Shown in pieces: positions 1 through 13,400 of a DNA stretch of 64,000 nucleotides. The notes under the pieces were generated by a model that did not search any database, was not told where the DNA came from, and worked only from the letters and a program-made list of their open reading frames with translations. A program made the translations under genes and the position numbers. Origin of the DNA: Holothuria scabra. Taxonomy: Eukaryota > Echinodermata > Holothuroidea > Aspidochirotida > Holothuriidae. Location of the stretch: assembly GCA_037179385.1 (NCBI GenBank), contig CM074195.1, forward strand, positions 26,310,087 to 26,374,086, read 5' to 3'. Positions within the stretch are counted from its first letter, which is position 1. Every line of letters starts with the position of its first letter.

Positions 1-1455
1 TTCTAATCAAAACATATATAGACAACAGATTCATTGAGACAAAAGATCTTTAAAAGTCAGTTAAGTTATACAAAGAACCTATGAAAGAATCTATTTTTTT
101 CTATACATATTAATTACATTCTGTATCACAAGTCTGTACACAAATATCACACATAGCATGATTAGGCCACTTAAATTTATAAAGATTCAATATTATCTAA
201 GATTGTTTAAATTGTCTTTCCTATTGATATAAAACCAACACTTTTCATGAAAATAATTTCCAAAGCACATAATATTGTCTAAAATCTAATAAATGTATAT
301 ACTAAAGACTTAGCCTCTTACACAACAGACACCCAACAAAGAAAACCCTACAATTAAATAGAGTCATCAGGTCCTTAAAAAACACTTTGATTAGTCATGG
401 TATACAAAGGACACACACCAAGACTCATACCAAGGGATTGATGTATGAGAGAAGGAAACAGCCCACCTCAATAAACACTTAGAACATGCCCAAGATATCA
501 TTTTTAATTAATTTGACCACATCTTTCTGGTCACTACCACAAGTTTAAGCAATTTTTATGGTTTATCAATAGGTCAAAAAATGTCTGTTTAACCAAGAAG
601 GATGTGAAACCCCTTTCATCAAGAGCTGAACTTTCCAAAACCCCAGTCCCTGGATGAGGGTATGTAGTTGTAAAGATAAATAAAATTACTTTTGCATGAT
701 TGTCACTACATTGTCAGCATCTTAGAGATTGCTACAATAAATTAACAAACCTCTGATTAGGTTATGCAATGAATGATTCCATCAAAGATAAGAATACATT
801 GAAAAAGATATGACAAGCTATTAAATTAAAATACATAAAGTATACATTTTAAAAAACCTTGTGAACATATTCTTAAAACTTTCCTTTTCTCCCAAATCCC
901 TTCATTGTTGTCCATCATGTTGCTCCTAAAGTGCATTGAACAACTCTTGCTGGAGTCTGCACAATATAAGACTGCTTATTCTCACATGCACTATGATAGC
1001 AGTAAACAGGATTACTAAATGTTGAAAATTCAGATAATAACCAATATTATAACAGAGAGTGGTATTTAGAAGGCACTCGAAGGGTATGTGATAAACCAAC
1101 ATGTAGATAGCATTTACAACCCAGCAATAATCAGCATGCCTATAACAAAATTGCCAATCATAGCCATCTTTAACAAATCTGAAACAAAGGCCATTTAATA
1201 GAGCTAAAACAATACCATCAAGCTTTTTAGAAATGGATGCTAGAAGAAGTCTCCTATCACAACTGAACTACAGGGTTACATTTTTGTACATAATTAAATT
1301 CAACATCTTTCCAGAAATAGTAAGAAGTAAAGTATCTTGAATTCTGTACCATGAATATGTTCAAAGTGTGCCTCTGTATTGGGTCTGGGCTGTTCTGAGA
1401 TCAGCGAAATAAGCTAGAACTTCCGTCAAATGGTCACAACTGTTGGACTTTCTTT
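1..1455 (-). other. FHAD1 3'UTR and downstream flank
   Basis: AT-rich with no convincing open frame. On the minus strand an ATTAAA (complement of 1194-1199) is a possible poly(A) signal about 260 bases past the stop codon, but several similar words occur, so the transcript end is not fixed. I see no other gene. Confidence 0.4.
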
Positions 1456-1470
1456 TTAACTTGTCATTCC
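1456..1470 (-). CDS. FHAD1: FHAD1 final coding exon: GMTS and stop
   Basis: Acceptor TTCCAG at 1471, then GGA ATG ACA AGT TAA in the incoming phase. The exon is assigned from splice signal and phase only, so it is less certain than the others; reading through the exon 26 donor would instead end the protein after two or three residues. Confidence 0.65.
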   Translation of the reverse strand, partial: GMTS

Positions 1471-4400
1471 CTGGAAAGAATGGATAAAACAATTTAGGTA
1501 TTTAATTAATGAGATTGATTTTTTATTATAACTAATAACCTCACAAGTTGAGAAAATAACCCATGCCCTTGCCCTCCATTTTTCCCTCTCTCAGCACTTC
1601 ATTCCTAATTTAGAAATGGAAGAGCATCTTCCTCTTATTAACTGGGAGGTCCGAGTTTGATTCCCAGCAGTGTTTACACTATGCTACTGTAGCACTATTT
1701 TGATACAAAGGCTGTCAATTTGATGCACTGACATTTGTGGGAATAAAATGAAAAAAAAAAGTTTTAAATTTTAACTCACATTTGATGTGTTTACACTTTA
1801 CAGTTCCACAAAACTGAAATTTTCAATGAGTCAAATTTTCTCATACTCAGTGTATTGACTAATGTATAATGTCAGGTCAGTTCTTCATTGCTAAAGACAC
1901 TAAAATAGTTCTCATAGCAGTCGCAAATAATCTCCTGTACATCTTGTAAAGTGTGAATCTCAGTGCATTCAATGTGCAACCACTTTCCTGTGATATATGC
2001 TGTAATCTGTATCAGAAGCAGGCTTTTGTACAAATGATAGTAACTGCCATCTCTTTCTTACCAGGTTACTGTAACCAGTCAATCATGTTAAGGACATCTG
2101 AATCCACATATTTGTAAAACTAGAGAATCTGCCTTCAAGGTCTTTTATCGATTTTACTTCTTCAAATGTTAAAACTACCAAACAGTAAAATGAATAAAAT
2201 CTGAATTAAATCTGAAAACACCAGAAATAACTTAGTCACTTAACACAAAATAAAGAATTTATCCTTTAAAAACAAAAGCTTTGTTCATTTCAAATATCTT
2301 TAATCCAACTCCCCCTCCCTCAAGTCAAGTAGACCAATCAGGCCTGCCTCAACTCTAGACACTTACAATTGCATTTTCAAGATTGATAAGTTTTGCTGTT
2401 GTCTGTATCAGCTGTTGGTCTTTATCTTGCAGTTCAGCTTTTATTGTTTCCAATTCATAGTTTTTCTTCATCATTTTGTCTTTCTGTGCCTTGTTCTTTT
2501 TGGACTGTTTTTGCTGAAAGGGTGACAACACAAATTTTAAAGTAAAGAAAACAAAAACAAATGTGAATCTAGAAATAAATCAGCTTGTTAGAATGATGAC
2601 AGAATGTCACTTTGAAGGAAATGTAAAAATTATAAAAGCAATAACATATTCAAAACAATCCTCAATATTTCTAACATATTTTTTAATAACTTGCAGCTAT
2701 TACATTTCACAAAATATATTGATGTGTCGATTCCCCGCCAATTTTTTTTGTTGTGAAGAAGCCTTTTTAACCTTACAATTAAAAAGTTAGTTAGCTAGTT
2801 AGACAGATGGAGTATTAAGGCCCAATTAGAAACCAATTGGTTATATGTTAATCCAGTCATGGTCTCTTTTCTTGTTGCTTCTCAAAACAATATCTCTGGT
2901 TTCCTGTCAGACAATGCAACCTCTAGATTACTTATAAACAGTTCATATGACACAAATACGATGAGACTTGAGTAGAAAAAGGCCATCATTAGGAAAATTT
3001 TGAGTTTGTTAAAATGTGCCACAGCTACCTCAATATTTAGGGAAAAATGTGGTTCCCAATTAATGTACCCTTCCATACTGGTACATTGCCTAATTAGCTG
3101 CTTCAATGAAGAGCAGCTACCTAAAGGTGCATTAAGGTAAAATCACCTTGCAAATTTAATCAAAGATATATGGCCATCAACAGTCATCCTCAAAAACTAT
3201 TGGCAAATGTTTGAATGAACACTTAATTGGTATTGCTATGACACTCTTGAGTTGGATCCCCAACCAGGCCACAGTAAAGATGGATTTCAGTCCAAGAGCA
3301 ATCTATGCCTGTTCATATAAAATGACCCTCCAAATGAATATCTTCAATTAGAATTCACTTGAAATCAACCAGAGTTATAATCAAGTCATAACTTGGGTGG
3401 GGTTTCAACTCAAGAGCTATCAATAGCTGTTCATCTAAAATGACCCCGAATGAATATCTTAATGTGAAATTCAGTTGACACAAATCGAAGTTGAAATCAA
3501 GCCATAACTTCGGTGAGTTTTCAGCTCAAGAGATATCTGTAGTTAGTTAGTGAGATGGAGTTTCACAGTCCAGTTTCCAACTTATTGGTTCAAGTCAAGC
3601 AGGCCATGGACTTTTTTCCAGTTGTGGCTCACTGGCTTGTTTTTCTACACCAATGCTTGTGCAGAGCATCATGCAAAACAGCAGTAGGTTCCATTTTTAG
3701 AGTCTTAGGTATGACTCGACCTGGAAATAGGTCTGCTCTTACTGTTACACCAAACATGCAATCAAGAACTATCTATAACTGTTAATCTTAAAAGACCCCC
3801 GAAGGAATATCTTTATTCTTCATTTTGATTTCACTTGACCTGAACCAGAGTTGGGATCAAGTCATTGCTGGAGACACAACTTTCAAAAATGCCTGATGTA
3901 AAGTTAAATGCCTGACATAAAGTTCTTCCTGATTTTCCACCATTAAAATGGCACCATAACTTAAGTCACTAAAATAAGTGTAGTTGATTTGACTTGCCAC
4001 AAAAAAGAGTGACTAGGTTACAACTCAATACTCCTCCTCCCACCCCCCTTGGCACATCCTCACATGTTTGTGTCTAAGAGTCTGAACTTTTAGAAGATAT
4101 AAAACACAAAGTTTGTGTTAAATCTCTTACCTTCTCTTTCACACTCTCTTCATCAAAACATTTATGTTTGGGCCACTTCTGACTGACTTTCTCATCATTT
4201 TCTAGGTGGAATGTCTGCACGGATTATAAAAAGTAAAAATACAAAGGTATAATGATCTTGCATCACCCTCAATATTGACACATCCAAACAGTCAAATGAT
4301 GATCTGATTTAAACGTCCATTACTGGGGTCCATCAGCAATAATCTTTCAAATCCTTTTGCTTACCTGTATCATGGATAGTTTTACACTGAAATACCTGTT

Positions 4401-7400
4401 TTCCATAAACTTCATTGAGTATGTGGGTTAGAATTGCATGTAGACAATAAAATTAAAATGATTTAAGGCTGATGGACTACACTAATGACAAACTTTACCA
4501 GCTGCTCCGATTTGTATATAAGAGCAGGTTTCAGAATTGCCATAATTTAGAAGGGAAGTGGGTGAAGGTTTAATTATTTGGCAGGAATAAACACCCAAAA
4601 ACTACTAAATAAAATCATTCAAATTTTAATATCTGGTTTTAAACTTGTCAGACTTACAAAACGGAAATGTAAATACTTTTCTTGTACAATAATAAAACTT
4701 AAGCAAAATGCAATTTTATTTGATGACCCCAATGACTTCATGCTGGAGTACATTGTTTTAAAACAATAATAACTCCCCAACTGTTTTACCAACAATAGCC
4801 CCACTGACAGTCCACTACCTAAAATAACTATAGAGGCAACTTTTATTTTGTAAGACACTTCAAAATATTTTCTGAGGCTTTAACACAGGGGAGGAAATAA
4901 AGACAAGGGCCCCGGGGTACCCCAGGGTAAATGCAGCACATGATAACTTTCACTTCCCAAATTATGCCTTTAGTAGGAACTAATTCTTGATGTCTCCAAC
5001 ACTCAAGATGGGGGAAGGGGGCAGGGGAAGGTGGAAGCTCCCTGAGGCATATTCATGGTCCAATGTCGCTGAAGATTGGTCTTACTAATTGTTTATGACC
5101 GTTCAAATCCTAAGTACTCCCAAACTTTAATCATGATCTGTATGTTACTGCATATTTACTACTTAAAAAATACGGAAAATGACCACAAGCAGTAAGGGTA
5201 ATAGACTATCAATGACTGGGTAGTCGCTTGGGGAAAAAACAGCACATCCCACTGTCCCTTCACAGTAGGAGAAGATAAGGTGGTTTTGATGCCCTCCCCC
5301 CCCCCATCACCTTGTAAAATTACATATAATCATCTGTACATACCTTTTTGTTCTTTATTGCACTGTTCAGTCTTCTCTCCTGGTCCAGAGTTTCTCTGGT
5401 TCTCCTCAATGTCTCTCTCAAGTAGTGAGCCTCCTCTGTCTTTCCTCGAATATCGTTCTAAAAAAAACATGATAAAAAATCACATTATGCAGACATCACA
5501 ACTAGCACATCTACTAGTATGTAGGATGTAGTTTTGGCATGGAGTTGCTTGGGTTATTTAAAAGATTGAGGAAGAACTGATGGTGTAATGTTTTAATTGT
5601 GGCTGACGTAGCAACTTTGTGTGATTGTGGGATGACCCTGACTGCACCATGTCTGCCTAGTGTCTAACAAGAAGTAAAGAAAAGTCAGGTCCATACATTC
5701 ACATCTCCCTGCTTCTACCCTTTACCATTGTTTGGGTCCTTTTGGACCCAGAGGGAGAGCGCGGCTGTCACCCATCTTTACCGTTTCACGTGGAGCTCGA
5801 AACTGCGAGTAGCTACCCGAAAAATTCGGCCACAACAATGAGAGAGACAATAGTTTAAGATCACAGGGTCAATAGCCTACAGAAGCTGATGCGGGGCGTG
5901 CTACGTCCGCTTTCCGCCCACTCCCGAGGCGTGCAAATATGCCCCGATTGAAGCACAACGGTAGAGGGTTAAGTTTACATTTGGTTGAAATCCGGTACAG
6001 AAATGAACTAAAGTTGCCCCCAAATATTTATGATCCATTTCTCTTTTCATTTACAAAAATAATTTATGACTCAAATGTTCCGCAAAACTCATGAGAAAAG
6101 GTGACGATGGGGTGAACCATCTCCCTGTCTAAAGGAACATTCTGTTTAGCTTGTTGAGTATCAACAAACACTAAAGAGCAGGTCACACTGCAGCAATATC
6201 AGATCGGATTGAGATCTGATATTTGTGAGTTCCAATCCATTGTCGGAAAAAACCAAAAATCTGCCAACTTGTATAAATATGTGATAGGTATGAGAGGACC
6301 ACGGAAATGAAATGTAAGCTATTTCTTTCGTGACGTCACATCGACAAGCAGCTTTTATCGGCCTACACGTATAAGATAATAGCTGTTTGCGCATATGACG
6401 TCACAGTGTTATTAATATAATTTCAATTTTCATAGTCCCACGATACAAATCATACATATCAACAGGTTTGAAAATTTTTGTTTCTCTCTGATCATAGATG
6501 GAGGAAATTTTAGGAAACGTTCACAAAAACTGAAGAAAAATCTGGTCTGATATCACTGTAGTGTGACCTGCACTTAACTCTGATAACCCTTTTCTGGTAA
6601 AACATTTCACAGCAGTACCTGAAGAGCTTTCAAACCTGAGCAAGATTTTTGTCCACAACAGTAATCAAACACTCCAACAAAGAAGGAAAAAAGTCCACAA
6701 TGCCTTAAAAATAAAACAAGCTTTCAAAATGGGACTTACCGCTAAGCTTTCAACTTGTCCAGCTTTTTCATTGGCTATTTGTTCAGCCAATCGTAGCTTT
6801 TCCAAGTCTTTTTCATAGTCCTTTAACAAGTCATCCTTCCTCTCAAGCCTCTGGTTCAAAGTCTTCAAACGGCTAGCCACAAGCTCAAGTGCATTCTGTC
6901 TCTCCCTGTCAATTCGATCCCGTTCATCTTTTGGGAGGTGTGCAAATGATTCTTGACCTGGAATTTCACCAAGGCCAAGCTCTGTTGCCACTGTCTGTGC
7001 TAGTCCTATATACTGTGAACAAAAAAGTTGCAAGGGAGTCAAGTTTCTCTTCAAAAGTACAAAACACTTGCAAGGATTAAATACATAACTCTTACACTTA
7101 TAAATATACCACAGGTGGTACTCTTGAAGGGAAGACTTCAAAGACCACCTACAAACAATGGAATTAAAACATTTCTAAGATGGTTCGTAAGTTATGCAAA
7201 AAGTGTCAGCATTTTTTTTTTTTTTAGACAGGGATGAAAAATATGATAATTTCTCAGGAAGAGAGTAATGCCCATATGATTCTCCACTTACAAAGAAGAA
7301 TTTCTCACCAATTGCTAAAATTTATCTCCAAACCCCTAAACTTCCTGGGAAGGAGCTTGCCAGCTTCCCAGCTTTTCCACCTATGCTTTTTAGAGGACCA

Positions 7401-10400
7401 TTTATAAATTAACTTTTGATTTCTTGCCAACTTTTGAATAACTTAGGATGTAATGAAGATAATTCTCCAGCAGGCCAATGTTACCTGAACTTCCTATTCT
7501 AGGACATTTTCATTAGAATAACTGTCTATAAAATTAGGGTGGGGGAGACAATGAAGTACAAAAGAACTAGCTTGTAAGTGCTTTCTTCCACATCACTTAA
7601 TGCTTACTTATGATGATGATAATCTAGAACTGTCTTGTTCAATACCATTTCCCATGATATTTGAAGGACATTTTGGCTACTTGTGATGTATTTCATACTC
7701 TCTGTATCAAACAGGTAGGTGAAATGTTAACATTTCCACATACTTTTTAAGGATGAGGAAACCTTGTCACCAAAAAAGGAATAAGTATACCCAATTATCC
7801 TACTGCATATGCATACTTCAGATCATATGAAGACATTTTTGTTACTACAATATAGCCCAGATATAGCTTCAGATTGAGGCAAGTGCCACCTGGAATGGTC
7901 ATTAATGCCACCATGTTTTTTCGATTCCCTGACATGTCTGTAAACACCATCTCAAAATCATTTTCATATCTATTTAAGCATTCCTTGTTATAGCAAATTT
8001 ATTAATTGCATATGTACATGTCCATATCGATACCCCTGTCCCTTCTTAATACCTAAAAAGGTGCAAAACAATACAATGAAATATCAGTACTTATAGCTTC
8101 AAATTGGGCAGGAGGTTGAGGTAAGTGCCACCTGGAGGGGTCATTATAAGCTATGGCCCACAGGCATCTCACAGGCAACCCTACAACTCTTAGTCGCAAT
8201 ATTATTTGGAAACGTTACGGTCCGCTGAACATGAAATCAAGTGGTATTAGTAAATATTTTGGGTCTCGCCCGTTCAAAATGGCTGCCAAAAACAAAATGG
8301 TGGCAAACATTTTGAATATCTTGTATTAAATAATAATAAAGAAAATATTCTTAAAAAAATATTTTTGAGGGATTGACTTTTAAAATTTAGTCATATTTAA
8401 TGACAAGTATTCCAGAATAAATTTTGGGGACTGTTTTGGTGGGATTCAGGTTAACCAAGATGGCAGAAAAACAACAAAATGGCTGCCAAACTAAATGAAA
8501 TATTTCCAAAAAATTGTGGAAAAAATGCAAATTTCCACATTTCGAGATGGTGAACAGCTTGTAACGCTCAATAACCATGAATAGATTGCCATTTCTGGGT
8601 TGGAAAACTATGTTTTTCTAACAGATTTTTTAGTAGTGAAGATTTCGTTCGACACTGGTGCTTTCTAAGTACAAACCCTGGAACATTAGTACCCTAAAAT
8701 TGTCTGAAGACATGTAATATAATCATTTCAGGTCAAACTAGGACAAATTACATTTTAAAATAGCATAGTCAAGATTAAGGTCAAAGGTCAAATTTCGTAC
8801 CTTTTTTACTTTTAATAACCTTAAAAGTCATGTGATTCTCAAAATCTGTATATCAACTAAAAGACAATTTCTTTGCGAGTATTTTGAGGGGTAGTTTGCA
8901 ACTCTCGAGTTTCTAGATGAAAAATAATAGCCATTTTACTTTCCCCTACCCCTTAAATTTTTGATTTTTCATCACCCTGACTCTTGGCAGATACCCCGCT
9001 ATATTTCCCCAACCCACCGAAAGATAGTCATATACCTGAATTTTTCTGTTTATAGACATGCCAGGGAATCGAAAAGACATGGTGGCATTAATGACCATTC
9101 CAGGTGGCACTTGCCTCAATCTGAAGCCGGGCTAATAGTAAATTGTTTGAAACATGCAGAATAAATTTGTTTACCCTCCGTATTAAATTTTAAGTTCAGA
9201 AATATCATGCAAATACTTGTAAATTAAACAGCAGGTTTGTAAGCATAAGCCAATATTTTGAAATAAATTTGAGGTAAAAACTTATTCCTGCTTATGCCAG
9301 GAGAAAAGAAAAAGTTAAGGGCTGTGCATGCATGAGGAGCATTAACCACCTCATAATTTTCTTTGTCTTCCCCCCCTTCAGTGGCTGTCACCAAGTTAGG
9401 TCAGCTATCCTGAGAGTAATGTTTCACCCGAACACATGCTAAAACCTCAGAGCTTCCGCAGGCTTTGCCCCATGGATCCCCAAGGTGGCTGTGCCCCTGG
9501 ACCCTACAAGAGCATGAATTTAGCATTCGTTTTTATTTATGCCTGCAAATTTTTTTTGTTTGCCCTGAGATTTTCCTTTGACCCTACTTGCCCCCCCCCC
9601 AAAAAAAAATTGATATTCTGGTACTGCAACCACTGGTTAGTTCTGTATGAAATGCAAGTAACAACTTACAGCCTTTTCACTGTGGTTCATAGCTTCTTGC
9701 ATTTCAACTCTGGCACTCCTCTCTACTGCTGCATCAGAAGCCCCTGTAGATACTTGTCCCCTGGCCTTGGCCACCTCATGCTCCAAGACCACATCTGGAT
9801 CACGATGGTGTTCTGACACTGTGGCCAGCTGTGCCTGCTTGGCCCTCATCTCAGCAAGTTCTTTCTTCAGCAGGATAACCTGTTGCAAGGCCTGGTCATG
9901 GGTTGGTACTGGAATTGGAGAGTGAGAGGCTATAGAATTAAGACCTGTTTCTTGGGTAAGCAAATTTAACAGACCTGTGTGCAAGAGCTTAATGTCCTAA
10001 CACAATTAAAAAAATACATATATAAAAAAATATATAAAAAGAATAAAATATATATAACATATTTATATGAAAAAAATAAAATAAAATGTCAGACTTTTCA
10101 ATCAATTCAAATTTTAATATTGTTTTCACTGCAACTATATGGCAAAAGCATTAACTTTATTATCACTGAATTTTGAAATTAAACTGATCAACTTTCCAAA
10201 GATATTTCAAATTACATGAGCCATAAAAGCATCTTAAAAGATTTAGCCAAGCAAATTATTCACCAGCTTACAAGGCAATGAATTTCATCTGAGAAGGCAT
10301 CATTGCTGGATAATTTAGTCACCCAGCTTTCTCAATTTGAAAAACAATATCATATCACAGGAACTCAGAAAATTAAAATAAAGATAACATGTTTCTGTTA

Positions 10401-13400
10401 TTTCAGATGTTTTTATTCATTGAAGAGCAAGTTACATCTTGAAACATCATGCTGTAAGAATTAACTAAGATTGCACAAGATGAGATTCTAAAACAAAATT
10501 CACCAAAATTTGACATACTTCTAACTTGGAAGCAACTACTACAACTTAAAAAGTAGGTTTTGATGTAAAGGGAGAAAGCTCAACATCTAATATGGCACAT
10601 TTTTTAAAATATTAAAATTGAATCTCACAAATTAACTTTCAACAAAAGCAACTATTATAACTCTTCCTAATTTCCTTCTGGACTTACATGGAGGTCTGTT
10701 AGACTCTAATCCTTTGATCCTCTGTCTTAGTTCAGCTAAAGCTTCCCTCTGTCTGGCTATGACTTGTTCATGACGTTCACCCCTGCATTGTGCTCCAAGT
10801 CCTGATAACTCATTTGTGATGATACCCTGAGAGTGAACAGAAAAATACAGTAAAAGACACTTCTTTAAATTTAAAACAGGAATTGGAAAGTCTAAAAAGA
10901 CAAGTGGCTGGTTACATAAAAAAAAAAAAATTCAGCAAACCCATTACAACTATTATTTTGCAAATATAACATGTTATATTTTGAGTTCATTTTTCATAAA
11001 CTTTCCATTTTATCTTCACAACTTCTCACAAATGGGAAAAATCACATGTCCAAGAGAATGTTTCTCCATTCTAATTGGCTGTTCTATCATCAACCAACTA
11101 ACAATATTCACTTTTGCACTGAGTGCTCCCCTTTGCATTTCTTCACACGAGCACTTGCTTAAGGCTAAAATCACAGGTTTTTTCTCCATTAAAAGAGGGG
11201 TTCGTCAGGGTTGCCCCCTCAGTCCCTATTTATTTATCCTTTGTGTCGAAACTCTTTCTCTTAAAATAAATCAGTCAAAAGAAATAAGGGGAATTACCAT
11301 AGGAGCTGCAGAAAATAAGATCCTCCAGTATGCCGATGATACCACATTTATTTTAGACCATACAAGAAAATCCCTTTGTGGAACCATTGACATTCTTGAA
11401 AGATTTAAGAGGGCATCTGGTCTTAGCATTAATAGCTCCAAATCTTATCTTTTTCCGCTTGGCGCCTTCATTAATAGGAGGCCTTTTTTGTAAATGATTT
11501 CAATTTTAAAATAACATTAGGTCCCGTTAATATGCTAGGTATTGTTTTCACCCACAGAGGGGACGATTTATTTCGACTTAACTACCAACCTAAATTGTCC
11601 CGGCTTAAAAGCACCCTTCGTATATGGGCTAGTCGCGACTTAACTCCGACTGGGCGAAATATTATCATTAAAAGTTTTGGACTCTCACAATTAGTATACC
11701 TTTTCCTTGTCCTTCCAAACCCCCCAATTTCGTTTATTAGAGAGCTGGAAGGTACTATTTTTAACTTTATTTGGGCAGGGAATCCTGATAAAATAAAACG
11801 ATCTTCTATGATTAATCCAAGCGGTCAGGGTGGCTTGAAAGTTACCCATATAGGTACTTTCATTAATAGTCTTAAGTGTACTTGGGTTCATCGATATGTA
11901 AATGCCACGAATGGGCCATGGAAATCATTCTTTGACTCTAATTTAATTAATTATGGTAAGGAATATTTTTTTAAATGCAATTGCAGCCCACGAGACGTAA
12001 AAAATATTGATAATACCTTTGTACGACAGGTTATGGAGGCTTGGTGTCATGTCTCTTACTCAAATCCTCAGAGCGATTATGGTATTCAACATATATGGAA
12101 TAATTCGAGTATTCGTGTAAATGGTAAAATTGTATTTTATTCTAAGTTATTTGAGAAGAAGGTTCAGTACGTTTGTGATATGTTTGATGATACCGGTAGA
12201 CCCCTAGCTTTTGAAGCGTTTATTACTAAGTTTAACATTCATACTTTACCTTTCACTTTATATTGGGGTCTAGTCCAGAGTATACCCCTTCACTGGAGAC
12301 AATCTATTTATAAAGCTAAAGCTAATAAAACGAATGCTAATGAAGAGATACTCAAAAAAATACTGTGTACAAATAGTAGTTCACAATTGATATATAATAT
12401 TTTATTGAACAAAGTTACTGAAACGCCTACAGCTTGTACCAAATGGTTAGCCACTTTCGACGACATTTCAACTGAGGATTGGGAACCTTTTTTTAACACC
12501 CCCCCTGGTGCTCAACCTCTGACCCAACCCTTCATTATTTTCAGTTCAGGTTCCTTCATAGAATCCTTCCAACAAATAAACTACTTTCCTTGATGGGTAA
12601 AACAGATAATCACCTTTGTACCTTTTGTGAAACTGAAATTGAGAGCATAGACCATCTGTTCTGGGATTGTAGATTCACCTCAAGTTTTATTTTGGATGCT
12701 GAAAATTTGTTTTTGAGGAAACAGTTCTTTTTTTCAAAGAAAGATTATTACTTTTGCTATGCTCGCCCAAATCATCCATACAATTTTCTAACAATGCATA
12801 TGAAGAAATTTATTTTTGATTGTAAGTTGATTAACAAGAAACCGTTAATAGACAATTTTTTTCATAAATTTAAATTCTTAGTAAAAGTCGAGCAAAGAAA
12901 AAGATTTCAAGGTAAAAAGAAAGTAAATTTTAATGATCTGGAAAGAGCATTTTCTTTATGCCCAAGTCTGTTTATTTGATCTCATATTTCTTACTTAATC
13001 TGTTACTTGTAGTCTTTTTGGACACAAGGTTCGTTGCATTATCCCTATACCATTTTGTACCATTACCTAACGATATCAGATAACGATTTATATATATATA
13101 TGTATTCTTTTGCTATTTGTTTACACTTTAACATGGAGGTTGGAAGTCAAATTGTTCTTCGGGGAAGGTGGCATCTTGACGATTGGTGATTGGTTTTTTA
13201 ATTGTTTCTTTTTCCTCATTGATCAAATGAATTATTTTGACAAGACCCTTTTTCATGTTCCCTGCTTTTCATGTCTTTTTCCTATTTTATCTTATAAGAC
13301 GGTGTCCCCTTGGCATTGAAAATTTTTTGTACTATTTCATTACATTTGTAGCTGTACCACTTCAGCTCATTGTAAAGTAAACATAAAGAACAAAATTAAG

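Noticed and set aside
10981..11160. Upstream part of the open frame that runs into the LINE
   Set aside because: It lies outside the target duplication; the frame is open by chance in host intron sequence and is not part of the element.
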